From Bacillota bacterium (lineage in GTDB: Bacteria; Bacillota; Clostridia; Peptostreptococcales; Anaerovoracaceae): a stretch of DNA of 51,170 nucleotides. Positions 16,915-25,527 of the stretch are shown in pieces (within the stretch, counting starts at the first letter, position 1; each line of letters opens with the position of its first letter). Location: the NCBI GenBank assembly GCA_017472365.1, contig JAFUQN010000007.1, forward strand, positions 1 through 51,170, read 5' to 3'. Below the pieces are notes generated by a model. That model was not told where the DNA came from and did not search any database. It worked only from the letters and a program-made list of their open reading frames with translations. Both the position numbers and the translations under genes were made by a program.

Positions 16915-17874
16915 ATGAAAAGAATTGGAGTACTGACAAGTGGCGGCGATGCGCCGGGTATGAATGCAGCCATCCGTGCGGTGGTAAGAACTGCTATTTC
17001 TGAAGATATGGAAGTGTTCGGGATCGAACGCGGTTATGAAGGCCTGATCAACGGTGAAATCCGCAAGATGGGCATGTCTTCCGTAGGTGACATCATTCAC
17101 CGCGGGGGTACGATTTTAAAGACAGCACGAAGCGAACGCTTTATCACTCCGGAAGGGTTCCAGAGAGCGCTGGACATGATCGAAAACTTCGGCCTGGAAG
17201 GTCTGGTTGTTGTAGGCGGTGACGGTTCTCTGACCGGTGGTCTGGAACTGACCAGAGCCGGCGTACCTGTCATGGGTCTTCCGGGAACCATCGACAATGA
17301 CCTGGCATATACCGATTTCACCATCGGTTTCGATACCACAGTCAACACCGTATTGAGCGCCATCGGTAATATCAGAGACACTTCTTCTTCTCATGAAAGA
17401 ACCACCGTTCTGGAAGTTATGGGAAGAAACTGCGGTGATATCGCGCTGTATGCCGGTCTGGCCGGCGGTGCAGAAACTGTTCTGATTCCGGAAGTGGAAG
17501 CAGATCTGAGCTCCATCTGCAGAAAGATCATCATCGGTAAGAACAGAGGTAAGGTACACAGCCTGATCCTCCATGCGGAAGGCGTAAAGATGAGTTCCCG
17601 TGAACTGGCTCGTATTCTGGAAGAACGCACCGGCGTGGAAACCAAGGTCGTTGTACTGGGATATATCCAGAGAGGCGGAAGCCCCACAGCGAGAGACCGT
17701 ATGCTGGCAAGCCAGGTAGGTTACCGTGCTGTCAAGCTTCTGAAGGAAGACAGCAGCTCCCGTGCCATCGGTATCCGCGGAAATGAAATCTTCGACATGG
17801 ATCTGGAAGAAGCATTGAAGATGCAGAGAATCGCAGATACCTCTCTGATCCGTCTGGCAGAAATTCTTGCATAA
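16915..17874 (+). CDS. pfkA: ATP-dependent 6-phosphofructokinase
   Basis: Glycolytic enzyme phosphorylating fructose 6-phosphate, 319 residues, the standard bacterial PfkA length. LTSGGDAPGMNAAIRA starts the ATP site, GGDGS is at 101-105 (the Gly at the fourth position is typical of ATP-dependent enzymes), TIDND at 125-129 contains catalytic D127, and MGRNCG, IPE and GYIQRGG follow in order. An ATG at 16879 lies inside the dnaE end; ATG 16915 gives the conserved MKRIGVLTSGG start, with GAGAGATTGAG as ribosome site. Probably cotranscribed with dnaE. Confidence 0.96.
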   Translation: MKRIGVLTSGGDAPGMNAAIRAVVRTAISEDMEVFGIERGYEGLINGEIRKMGMSSVGDIIHRGGTILKTARSERFITPEGFQRALDMIENFGLEGLVVVGGDGSLTGGLELTRAGVPVMGLPGTIDNDLAYTDFTIGFDTTVNTVLSAIGNIRDTSSSHERTTVLEVMGRNCGDIALYAGLAGGAETVLIPEVEADLSSICRKIIIGKNRGKVHSLILHAEGVKMSSRELARILEERTGVETKVVVLGYIQRGGSPTARDRMLASQVGYRAVKLLKEDSSSRAIGIRGNEIFDMDLEEALKMQRIADTSLIRLAEILA

Positions 17875-17924
17875 TATTCTTGGATTTTTCCTCTATTTCT
17901 ATGGTAATGTGCTGAAGAAACCGT

Positions 17925-17930
17925 TATAAT
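17925..17930 (+). promoter_or_regulatory. -10 element upstream of the universal-stress-like gene
   Basis: A perfect TATAAT is present in a region with no coding. No convincing -35 was found at 16-18 bases. Confidence 0.35.
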
Positions 17931-17993
17931 GAATCTGTCTGTGATCCTTACCGGAACCGGTGAAAAACGATGGCAGACAGGAAGAGGTTTGGC

Positions 17994-18368
17994 ATGCGAA
18001 ATGTAATGGTCTGCGTTACGCAGCAGCGTACGTGTGATCGTCTGATCAAGTTTGGACATGAGATGCTCACTGATCAGGGTGGAGAACTCCACATCGTCCA
18101 TGTGACAGGTATTCAGGACGACACTTACGAGGATGACAACAAAACCGCGCTGGCATATCTGTATACCAGAGCGGCGGCCTACGGAGCACAGTTGACGATC
18201 GAACAATCTGACGACGTGGTGGAAACACTGGTAGAACTGGTCAGAAAACATAAAATCACACACATTGTTATGGGAGAATCCAGAGAAGCCACTGGACGAA
18301 ACCGCGTCATCGAAAATCTGCGCGGAAAAACCATCGGGGTTGCCGATGTGATCGTCCTTCCGGCATAA
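17994..18368 (+). CDS. Universal-stress-protein-like protein
   Basis: A 124-residue small alpha/beta protein of the HUP fold. It opens MRNVMVCVTQQRTCDRLIKFG, has a strand ELHIVHV, and ends with ITHIVMGESREATGRNRVIENL, where the MG-x2-x-G(10)-(S/T) adenylate-binding pattern of UspA and the KdpD-linked Usp domain would be. The final VADVIVLP strand is typical. It could bind ATP. ATG 17994 has AGGAAGAGG before it; the upstream ATG 17970 is less well placed. It is a lone gene ended by a terminator. Confidence 0.65.
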   Translation: MRNVMVCVTQQRTCDRLIKFGHEMLTDQGGELHIVHVTGIQDDTYEDDNKTALAYLYTRAAAYGAQLTIEQSDDVVETLVELVRKHKITHIVMGESREATGRNRVIENLRGKTIGVADVIVLPA

Positions 18369-18409
18369 AACTGGATGAAAGCCAATGAGGCTTTCAAAGA
18401 AAACACAGG

Positions 18410-18446
18410 GCCGCGTGCCACGGAGACGTGGTTTGCGGCTTTTTTC
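18410..18446 (+). terminator. Terminator before dinB
   Basis: GCCGC(G)TGCCACG and CGTGGTTTGCGGC form an imperfect stem with a GAGA loop, followed by six T. A smaller GAAAGCC/GGCTTTC hairpin lies just upstream at 18377-18395. Confidence 0.75.
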
Positions 18447-18460
18447 ACGGGAGGCGGAAA

Positions 18461-19687
18461 ATGACACAGGACCGTACGATCTTACATTGTGATATGAATG
18501 GGTTTTACGCTTCTGTGGAACTGCTTCAGCTTCCGCATTTAAAGGATAAACCGGTGGCTGTCTGCGGAAATCCGGAAAGCCGTCACGGAATTATTCTGGC
18601 GAAGAATGAACATGCGAAAAAATACGGGATCGTCACTGCGGAAACGGTATGGCAGGCAAAGAAAAAATGTCCCGATTTGGTGCTGGTACCGCCGCACCAC
18701 AGACTGTACAAAGAGTATTCTTTGAAAATCAATGAAATATATCTCCGTTTTACCGATATGGTGGAGCCGTTCAGCATCGATGAATCCTGGTTAGATGTAA
18801 CCGGAAGTTTAAAACTGTTCGGAACGGGGAAAGAAATAGGAGACAGGATCCGCGAGATGGTGCAGGAGGAGCTGGGACTGACGCTTTCGGTGGGAGTATC
18901 GTTCAATAAGGTCTTTGCGAAGATGGGAAGCGATTACAAAAAACCCAATGCGACCACGGTGATCACCCGCGAAAACTATCAAAAGATCCTTTGGCCTTTA
19001 CCGGTGAGAGAATTATTTTTCGTCGGACAGGCCACGGCAGAAAAGCTGAATCAGATGGGAATCAGCACCATCGGTCAGCTGGCTCAGGCACAGCCGCAGG
19101 TTCTGACGGCAGTGTTTGGAAAGCACGGACAGCAGATGTATGAATACGCCAATGGATTGGAAAACAGTCCCGTTTCGCGTTATGACGACCGGGAAGAAAT
19201 CAAATCCGTTGGAAATGGAATCACCTTCCGGAGAAATCTGGAGGGAGAGAAGGATATCTCTGTGGCGGTGACAGCGTTGTCGGACCGGGTTGCCACGAGA
19301 CTGAGAGCCGGACACGTGAAGTGCGGCGGAGTCAAAGTAGATATCAAAGATCCGATGTTTCATACGATCAGCCGTCAGAAACAGCTGGACAGGCCCACGA
19401 ATACGGCGGCCGAGATCCGCGAAGCGGTCATGGAACTGATTCGGAAAAGCTGGAAAATCAACGATCCTATCCGTCTTCTGACAGTGACAGGGATCAACCT
19501 TCACCAGGAGAACGAAGCTGTACAGTTATCTTTGTTCGACACTGTGGATGAACGGCGGGAGAAGGAAGAAAAAATGGAGCGAACCATGGATTCCATTCGC
19601 CGGAAATTCGGCGGTAGGGCCATCACCTACGGTGGTCTCATGGGGAATGACATTGGTATCGATATGGAGGAGGAAAAACCGAAATGA
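18461..19687 (+). CDS. dinB: Y-family DNA polymerase IV
   Basis: Translesion polymerase of 408 residues. Catalytic residues are D11 in LHCDMNGFYASVE and D107 and E108 in SIDESWLDVTG; SVGVSFNKVFAKMGSDYKKP is the palm signature. A beta-clamp binding motif QLSLFD lies at about 355-360, followed by a 48-residue tail ending in GRAITYGG. ATG 18461 follows GGGAGGCGG; an in-frame ATG at 18428 falls in the terminator stem and is rejected. Its stop overlaps the start of the next gene (ATGA at 19684), so the polymerase is translationally coupled to an ABC-transporter lipoprotein, an odd pairing. No LexA-type box was identified upstream. Confidence 0.93.
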   Translation: MTQDRTILHCDMNGFYASVELLQLPHLKDKPVAVCGNPESRHGIILAKNEHAKKYGIVTAETVWQAKKKCPDLVLVPPHHRLYKEYSLKINEIYLRFTDMVEPFSIDESWLDVTGSLKLFGTGKEIGDRIREMVQEELGLTLSVGVSFNKVFAKMGSDYKKPNATTVITRENYQKILWPLPVRELFFVGQATAEKLNQMGISTIGQLAQAQPQVLTAVFGKHGQQMYEYANGLENSPVSRYDDREEIKSVGNGITFRRNLEGEKDISVAVTALSDRVATRLRAGHVKCGGVKVDIKDPMFHTISRQKQLDRPTNTAAEIREAVMELIRKSWKINDPIRLLTVTGINLHQENEAVQLSLFDTVDERREKEEKMERTMDSIRRKFGGRAITYGGLMGNDIGIDMEEEKPK

Positions 19688-20733
19688 AACACACATCTAA
19701 GGGAAACACAAGAAGAACAAGAGCGAAGAGAGTTCTGGCCATTGCGCTTACATTGATTGTGGCTTTGGGAACTCTGGCTGGCTGCATGGCCCAGGAAGGT
19801 GATGAAGACGACGGCTCCCAGCAGGAGGCGACTGTCAGCCAGGTGATCAAAATCGCAGCGTTAAACGGTCCGACCGGTATGGGAATGGCTCCGCTGGTAG
19901 GAGAAACCGATAAATATGAAATTACCGTTTATCAGGCTCCCGATGAAGTCCTGGCAAAGGTGATCAAGGGTGAAGTGGATGTTGCGGCAGTTCCGTCCAA
20001 TGTGGCTTCTGTTCTGTACAATAAGACAGAAGGCGGCGTTCAGGCGGCTGCGATCCAGACCGGCGGTACATTATATCTGATGGAAAATCCGGCAGAAGGA
20101 ACTGAAGCTGTCGTTGGTGAAACCGCTGCAGATCTGGCTCAGCTGAAGGGTCGTACCATTTACGGAAGCGGTCAGGGCGGGATCCCTGAATACGTTCTGC
20201 GTCAGATGCTGACCAATGCAGGACTGGATCCCGACAAGGATGTGACCATCCAGTGGATGTCCTCTCACAGCGATACCGCATCTTCCATGATGACCAATCC
20301 CGGAAGCATCGGTCTGATCCCCGAACCGTTCCGTACCACCATCAGTGCCAAGAATGAAGCGCTGGTGACTGGTTTTGACCTGAATGCGCTGTGGAACGAA
20401 GCGTATGACGACGACCTTCCCATGGGCGTTCTGGTCGTTCAGAAGAGCTTTATGGAAGAACGTGCAGCAGACTGGGAAGTGCTGAAGGCTGACATGGAAG
20501 AAGCTGCTGCATACATCAATGCAAATCCGGCAGAGGCGGCTCCCGTCATCGTTGAAGCAGGTATCGGTACCGATGCTGCCATCGTTGAAACGGCGATCCC
20601 CAGCTGCAATATCGTATTTATCACCGGCACAGAAATGAAGGCTGCTCTGGAAAATCTGTATAACATTCTTGCAGAGGTCCAGCCGAAGGCCATTGGAGGA
20701 AAGCTGCCTGATGAAGGATTCTACCTGCAGTAG
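19684..20733 (+). CDS. ABC transporter substrate-binding lipoprotein (NitT/TauT type)
   Basis: A 349-residue exported lipoprotein. A basic N-terminus and hydrophobic stretch end in LAGC with acylated C34, followed by an acidic Gln-rich linker. The mature part is a type II binding protein: IKIAALNGPTGMGMAPLV, DVAAVPSNVASVLYN, LAQLKGRTIYGSGQGGIPEYVLRQML and IGLIPEPF, the arrangement of the NMT1/TauA/SsuA family. Ligands of this family include sulfonates, nitrate, pyrimidine precursors and other small anions, so none is assigned. It overlaps dinB by 4 bases and its own 3' end overlaps the next start by 23 bases. Confidence 0.85.
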   Translation: MKHTSKGNTRRTRAKRVLAIALTLIVALGTLAGCMAQEGDEDDGSQQEATVSQVIKIAALNGPTGMGMAPLVGETDKYEITVYQAPDEVLAKVIKGEVDVAAVPSNVASVLYNKTEGGVQAAAIQTGGTLYLMENPAEGTEAVVGETAADLAQLKGRTIYGSGQGGIPEYVLRQMLTNAGLDPDKDVTIQWMSSHSDTASSMMTNPGSIGLIPEPFRTTISAKNEALVTGFDLNALWNEAYDDDLPMGVLVVQKSFMEERAADWEVLKADMEEAAAYINANPAEAAPVIVEAGIGTDAAIVETAIPSCNIVFITGTEMKAALENLYNILAEVQPKAIGGKLPDEGFYLQ

Positions 20734-22150
20734 AACTAAATACAAAAACATTCTGATGACGGCGCTGTTCTGGATCGTTGTCTGGTATGTTCTCTATGAA
20801 ATCGTGGAGAGGGATTATATCATTCCCTCTCCTTTTCATACCCTGATTCTGATGGGAAAGATGCTGACCGCGGGAGAGTTTTATCTCCATGTTCTGTGGA
20901 CCATGGGACGAGTCCTCACCGGGATGGCGGTATCGTTTCTCTTCGGCGCAGTCAGTGCGGCAGGAGCTTATTTTCTTCCTCCTGTCCGCCAGATTCTGAC
21001 GGGGCCGGTGGTAGCTTTAAAATCGATTCCGGTCATGTCGGTGATCCTTTTGGCAATCCTGGCACTGCCCACCGACGGGGTCCCGGTATTCGTCTGTTTT
21101 TTGATGTGCTATCCGGTGGTTTATACCAATCTTCTGGCAGGGCTGGACAGCGTGGATATTGCACTGATCGAAATGTGTCAGGTCTACGAAATCCGCGGAA
21201 AGAGAAGAATCCGGGTACTGTACTGGCCGGCAATCCGGTCATATACAAAGGCCGCACTGGTTCTGATCACAGGCCTTTCCTGGAAGACGGTTGTGGCATC
21301 TGAAGTCTTTGCTGTCCCGAAATATTCCATGGGATATCATTTATTGACCGCGAAGGCTGTTCTGGCTGCAGACGAACTGTTCGCCTGGACCATTGCCATC
21401 GTTCTTCTCTCTTTCCTTTTTGAAGCGGTGGTGAAGCGGATTCTTTCACAGGAACGGCAGTATCGCTGGAACGGTGTATTTGTGGAAGAAAGAGATAATG
21501 CAGAAAGAACCGGTTGTAATGAAGAACATAAAAACTGCGATGTGGAAATCCGGAATGTGAGTAAATCCTTTGGAGCATTGGAATTATACCGCGATTTTTC
21601 CATGACGCTTCCCGGCGGGAAAGTCACTGCGGTGACCGGGCCTTCCGGATGTGGAAAAACCACACTTCTTCGTCTGATCTGTGGACTGGAAACACCGGAC
21701 AGCGGTTCGATACAGCTGGCTCCGGTCTGTGATGGTAACGGCGACCGGAAATTAACGGTCAGCTGCGTATTCCAGGAAGACAGGCTGCTTCCGTGGATGA
21801 CGGTACGGGAAAACCTGCGTCTCGCCGGTTCGGAAGAACGGGTGGAACGCGTTTTAGATATGATGAATCTCAGTGATTTCAGTGAATATCTTCCGGAACA
21901 GCTGTCCGGAGGCATGCGCCGGAGGGTTGCCATGGGAAGAGCTTTGGTTTACGATGGTCAAATCACTCTGATGGACGAACCTTTTACCGGACTTGATCCG
22001 GAGCTGAAGTCCCAGCTGATCTGCGAGATCAGTGCTTTGTGGAAACAGCAGGGGCGGACTGTATTTTTCATCACTCATGATAGAAATGATGCAGAAGCGC
22101 TGGCTGACCGGATCTGTCAGTTCAGCGGGCGGCCGGTGGTTATGTCTTGA
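20711..22150 (+). CDS. Fused ABC permease-ATPase (NitT/TauT type)
   Basis: One 479-residue polypeptide holding both the membrane and ATPase halves. Residues 1-245 are a BPD-type permease with about six membrane segments and an EAA-like loop (ALIEMCQVYEIRGKRRIRVLYWPA, 151-174). A charged linker at 246-277 joins an ABC domain: Walker A GPSGCGKTT (310-318), Q-loop Q355, signature LSGGM (398-402), Walker B end MDEP (421-424) and switch H456. In this family the two parts are normally separate proteins. ATG 20711 lies within the preceding gene and has GGAGG at 20696-20700. There is no stop or frameshift in the linker. The C-terminus is about 50 residues shorter than free-standing SsuB/TauB subunits. 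Confidence 0.88.
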   Translation: MKDSTCSRTKYKNILMTALFWIVVWYVLYEIVERDYIIPSPFHTLILMGKMLTAGEFYLHVLWTMGRVLTGMAVSFLFGAVSAAGAYFLPPVRQILTGPVVALKSIPVMSVILLAILALPTDGVPVFVCFLMCYPVVYTNLLAGLDSVDIALIEMCQVYEIRGKRRIRVLYWPAIRSYTKAALVLITGLSWKTVVASEVFAVPKYSMGYHLLTAKAVLAADELFAWTIAIVLLSFLFEAVVKRILSQERQYRWNGVFVEERDNAERTGCNEEHKNCDVEIRNVSKSFGALELYRDFSMTLPGGKVTAVTGPSGCGKTTLLRLICGLETPDSGSIQLAPVCDGNGDRKLTVSCVFQEDRLLPWMTVRENLRLAGSEERVERVLDMMNLSDFSEYLPEQLSGGMRRRVAMGRALVYDGQITLMDEPFTGLDPELKSQLICEISALWKQQGRTVFFITHDRNDAEALADRICQFSGRPVVMS

Positions 22151-22175
22151 CTGGGTCCTCCGAATCCGATATAAT
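22147..22175 (+). promoter_or_regulatory. Promoter of the HdeD-like gene
   Basis: TTGACT at 22147-22152 and TATAAT at 22170-22175 with a 17-base spacer, just before the AAGGAGG ribosome site of the next gene. Confidence 0.7.
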
Positions 22176-22198
22176 TTTAATGTTAAGGAGGACTATCA

Positions 22199-22768
22199 AT
22201 GAAACAGATTACTTTGATTTCCGGTATTTTAGTGGCACTGACAGGGATGTGGTGTTTTGCGCGTCCCGGCGAGCCCTTTATCAATATGGCATTTCTCTTT
22301 GGAGCTGCGATGATGCTCAGTGGTGTGAGCAACATCTTTACCTGGCTTGCAAAGCATAAAACGGGTCAGGTATCCGGGTATCTTCTGGCGGAAGGTCTGA
22401 TGGCTGTGATCTACAGTATCGTGGTGTTAGCAAACCAGCTGCTGGTTGATGCGGTGATTCCCGTGTTCTTCGGTATGGCAATGATCTCCACAGGGATGAT
22501 GCGTATCATGGCATCGTTTCGCTGGCGTCGCCTGCAGGATCCGCACTGGCAGTGGTTCTTCGGTTTCGGTCTGGCCACGGTTGTCATGGGTTGTGCGGCG
22601 TTCACTCCTGCCATTGTGACCAGCTTCTCCATTATTACATTGCTGGGTGTATGCTTCTTACTGCAGGGGATCAACATGATCGTCATCGGTATCCACATGA
22701 GACACCGGATCGGACCGGAAGAAGTAAAGGCTCTGACTGGATCCACTCAGGAAGAAATGAAAGAATAA
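22199..22768 (+). CDS. HdeD-like integral membrane protein (DUF308)
   Basis: A 189-residue hydrophobic protein with about six membrane segments in three hairpins, each carrying the small-residue-rich GxxxxxxG-type pattern of DUF308 (LISGILVALTGMWCFARPGE, LIYSIVVLANQ, GFGLATVVMGCAAFTP). The charged tail is cytosolic. HdeD is linked to acid resistance in enterobacteria, but in Bacillota the role is unknown. It has its own promoter and terminator, so it does not belong to the ABC operon. Confidence 0.75.
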   Translation: MKQITLISGILVALTGMWCFARPGEPFINMAFLFGAAMMLSGVSNIFTWLAKHKTGQVSGYLLAEGLMAVIYSIVVLANQLLVDAVIPVFFGMAMISTGMMRIMASFRWRRLQDPHWQWFFGFGLATVVMGCAAFTPAIVTSFSIITLLGVCFLLQGINMIVIGIHMRHRIGPEEVKALTGSTQEEMKE

Positions 22769-22779
22769 GTCAAAAACAA

Positions 22780-22814
22780 AAGCTGCGGATACTTCCGCAG
22801 CTTGTTTTATTTTT
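22780..22814 (+). terminator. Rho-independent terminator
   Basis: AAGCTGCGGA (22780-22789) pairs with TCCGCAGCTT (22794-22803), followed by GTTTTATTTTT. Confidence 0.85.
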
Positions 22815-22841
22815 GGTGTGGAGATTATAACGTAAAATCCG

Positions 22842-22870
22842 TTGAAATACCAATATCAGCGTGATATAAT
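22842..22870 (+). promoter_or_regulatory. Promoter of bipA
   Basis: TTGAAA at 22842-22847 and TATAAT at 22865-22870 with a 17-base spacer. The leader of about 80 bases shows no clear structure. Confidence 0.7.
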
Positions 22871-22956
22871 TATAAAGTTTTAGGACAGAATTGTGTCCGG
22901 AGGGAGATCACAGGATCCCCGACGGTTGTATGGTATAAAGAGAAAGGAAGATTCTC

Positions 22957-24831
22957 ATGGCAGAACATCAGAAAATTATTAACATCGCGGTGATCGCCCA
23001 TGTTGACGCAGGAAAGTCCACGCTGGTGGATGCGTTCCTGGCGCAGGGAGGTATTTTCCGTGAAAATGAAGAAATGGCTGACTGCGTTATGGACAGCGAT
23101 GATATTGAACGTGAACGTGGAATCACCATTTACTCCAAGAATTGCTCCGTTATGCATGACGGCGTAAAAATCAATATTGTGGATACTCCGGGACACGCCG
23201 ACTTCTCTTCGGAAGTAGAGCGTATTATGAAGACCGTAGACACCGTGATCCTGCTGGTGGACTCCAGCGAAGGTCCGATGCCTCAGACCAGATTCGTTTT
23301 GAAAAAGTCTCTGGAACAGGGTCTGAATCCGATTCTGCTGATTAACAAGATCGACAAGAAGGATGCCAGAATCGATGAAGTTGTGGACGAAGTTTATGAA
23401 CTGTTCATGGATTTGGACGCCAATGACGAACAGCTGGATTTCCCGATCCTGTACGGGATCGCCCGCCAGGGGATCGTTGTCAGAGACCCGGCGGAAGTTG
23501 CCGGAATTGAAATCGGTTCCGGTGACGCTAAGGTAAAGAAGAGCGCTGCAGGTCAGAACGGTATGACCATCGCTCCGCTGTTTGAAACCATCATCGACCA
23601 CGTTCAGGCGTATCCGGATTTGGAAGACGAACCGCTGCAGTTCCAGGTTTCTACTCTGGGCTATGACGATTACATTGGTCGTCTCGGCATCGGTCGAATT
23701 ACCAAGGGTAAGATCCGTACCGGTCAGGTGGTTGCTGTAGCCAAGGGTGACGGTACCATCGTTCAGAGAAAAATCAACCAGGTCTTCGTATATCGCGGTA
23801 TGAAGAGAACTCTGGTGGAAGAAGCAGTCAGCGGCGATATCGTCGTTGTTTCCGGTATCGCTGATATCTCCATCGGTGAAACCATCTGTGATCCCGCAGA
23901 TCCCCAGCCCATGGAAATGATCCACATCGAAGAACCGACCCTGTCCATGAACTTCATGGTCAACAAGTCGCCCTTCGCAGGAAAGTCCGGTAAGTACGTG
24001 ACATCCCGTCACATCAAGGAACGTCTGGAAAAGGAACTGGAAGTCAACGTAGGACTTCTGGTAGAAGAAACCGATTCCACCGACAGCTTCAAGGTCTCCG
24101 GCCGCGGCGAACTGCACCTGTCCATTCTGATCGAAAACATGCGTCGTGAAGGTTATGAACTGGCAGTATCCAAGCCGGAAGTTATCATGCATCGCGATGA
24201 AAACGGAAAGAAGTTAGAACCCATCGAAGAAGTTGTCATTTCCGTTCCCGATGAATATGCCGGAACTGTTATCTCTAAGCTGAACCTGAGAAAAGGTCTG
24301 ATGAAGCAGATGTCCGGTGAAAACGGTTACTCCCGTCTGGAATACCTGGTACCCACCAGAGGTCTTCTGGGTTATCGTTCCGAATTCATCAACGATACCC
24401 GTGGAGAAGGTTCCATGGTTCGCCGTTTCGATTGTTTCGACGAATACAAGGGTGAAATTCCGCAGCGTACCAATGGCGTGGCCATCGCCCAGGAAGAAGG
24501 TACCTGTACCGGTTACGCTCTGTTCAACATCCAGGAACGTGTTCAGATGTTCGTAGAACCGGGTGTAAAGGTTTACGAAGGGATGATCGTCGGTATGAAC
24601 AGCCGCAACGATGACATGGTCGTAAATCCTTGTAAGGCAAAGAAGGCCACCAACATGAGAGCTGCCGGAAGTGACGATGCCATTAAATTGACTCCCGCCC
24701 GCATCTTCACACTGGAAGAAGCGCTGGAATTCATCAATGATGATGAACTGGTGGAAATCACTCCCGATGATATCCGTCTGAGAAAGAAGCTGCTCCATGA
24801 ACTGGAACGCAGACGCTCCGGAAGATATTAA
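22957..24831 (+). CDS. typA: Ribosome-associated translational GTPase BipA/TypA
   Basis: A 624-residue GTPase that acts on the ribosome during assembly and stress. G1 is AHVDAGKST, switch II is [12 protein letters not shown] is G4, and ERERGITI lies in switch I. The BipA-specific C-terminal part includes [17 protein letters not shown] and the [29 protein letters not shown] segment, which separates it from EF-G, TetM and LepA. GAAAGGAAG precedes ATG 22957. It has its own promoter and terminator. Confidence 0.95.
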   Translation: MAEHQKIINIAVIAHVDAGKSTLVDAFLAQGGIFRENEEMADCVMDSDDIERERGITIYSKNCSVMHDGVKINIVDTPGHADFSSEVERIMKTVDTVILLVDSSEGPMPQTRFVLKKSLEQGLNPILLINKIDKKDARIDEVVDEVYELFMDLDANDEQLDFPILYGIARQGIVVRDPAEVAGIEIGSGDAKVKKSAAGQNGMTIAPLFETIIDHVQAYPDLEDEPLQFQVSTLGYDDYIGRLGIGRITKGKIRTGQVVAVAKGDGTIVQRKINQVFVYRGMKRTLVEEAVSGDIVVVSGIADISIGETICDPADPQPMEMIHIEEPTLSMNFMVNKSPFAGKSGKYVTSRHIKERLEKELEVNVGLLVEETDSTDSFKVSGRGELHLSILIENMRREGYELAVSKPEVIMHRDENGKKLEPIEEVVISVPDEYAGTVISKLNLRKGLMKQMSGENGYSRLEYLVPTRGLLGYRSEFINDTRGEGSMVRRFDCFDEYKGEIPQRTNGVAIAQEEGTCTGYALFNIQERVQMFVEPGVKVYEGMIVGMNSRNDDMVVNPCKAKKATNMRAAGSDDAIKLTPARIFTLEEALEFINDDELVEITPDDIRLRKKLLHELERRRSGRY

Positions 24832-24842
24832 TATAAAATGAT

Positions 24843-24891
24843 AAAAGCCGAGCCGGCAGAATCGCGATGCGATCCGCCGCCCGGCTTTTTT
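24843..24891 (+). terminator. Terminator of bipA
   Basis: AAAAGCCG at 24843-24850 pairs with the CGGCTTTT at 24882-24889, with an imperfect inner stem, ending in TTTTTT. Confidence 0.75.
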
Positions 24892-24912
24892 GTTTTCAAT
24901 AGACAAACCTAT

Positions 24913-25229
24913 TCTTTCATAACTGCTCAAGAATTTGTCAATGGGGGAGAGACGGCGTGAAAAAAGGGGGTTAGCTCTCCCTGAAACGAGAGAAACGGTG
25001 AGAACAGGGAGAGAAAATGTGATTAACAAAGACTGACTCTCCTCGAAATCCAGTAAAAAGCCAGAACGGGGAGAAATAATGGGGAAAATGAGACGTGACT
25101 CTCCCCAAACTGAAAAAAATGGCTAAGACGGGGAGAGATGGAGTGGATAATAAAGTGTAACTCTCCCCGAAGCAAGATATTTGATAGGAACGAGGAGAGA
25201 TGGTAAGAAAAAATAGTTTCGACTCTCCC
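24913..25229. repeat. 62-bp periodic array of alternating inverted arms
   Basis: CTCTCC arms start at 24975, 25037, 25099, 25161 and 25223, exactly 62 bp apart each time. Opposite-strand arms (GGGAGAG or one-base variants) start at 24945, 25007, 25069, 25131 and 25193, again exactly 62 bp apart. The arms thus alternate in orientation every 30-32 bp, about three helical turns. Each arm pair can form a hairpin with a 23-25-base loop. Sequence between arms is purine-rich and mostly variable, with slight conservation next to the arms (GAA after the C-rich arm, AAC before the G-rich arm, GA at the unit end). The period is not a multiple of three, so it is not a coding repeat. It fills the gap between converging bipA and the GNAT remnant. 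Confidence 0.85.
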
Positions 25230-25231
25230 TG

Positions 25232-25520
25232 GAGATAACTGTGCATACGACTTTTTTCGACGCTGGCTGGTTTATAAGTCGTACCGGATATTCAGTAAGC
25301 CGATCAGTTTATCCTGGTCAAAGCAGAGAGAAATCAGACATTTGCCCCAAGAGGGATCACCAGTCAGAGCGTTGTTGAGCATCGCTGCGACCCAACCGGG
25401 ATAATCAGAAAACGACAGCCCCATACTGGAATCGATTTCAGTTTCGTTGTGATTGTAATGCTCCTGGACATAGTCCTGCAGGATGGCCTTGTCGCTGATT
25501 TCTGGAAGTCTGTAGACCAT
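25232..25520 (-). pseudogene. Decayed GNAT-family acetyltransferase
   Basis: The open frame (ATG 25520 to TAA at 25274-25272) gives 82 residues, MVYRLPEISDKAILQDY... through DKLIGLLNIRYDL, which matches the first half of a GNAT acetyltransferase up to the central strand. The acetyl-CoA loop should follow after about 20 further residues. Instead a stop appears, and in the same frame directly after it is TSQRRKKSYAQL, which resembles the R/Q-x-x-G-x-A acetyl-CoA loop (typically QRRKGYAT). So an internal deletion with a nonsense codon is likely, and the remaining 3' part is gone, with the 62-bp array taking its place. It lies 7 bases after the HTH gene on the same strand. Confidence 0.6.
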
Positions 25521-25527
25521 TCTCAAA

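Noticed and set aside
18377..18446. Possible riboswitch before dinB
   Set aside because: Two hairpins are present, but no conserved aptamer core that I know could be matched; a terminator explains them.
24913..25229. Array considered as a CRISPR
   Set aside because: Arms are short and alternate in strand, the conserved blocks are only 7-14 bp, and no Cas gene is nearby.
24971..25246. 91-residue open frame across the 62-bp array on the minus strand
   Set aside because: The period is not a multiple of three, so the repeats fall in different frames; no ribosome site; it is a by-product of the repeat.
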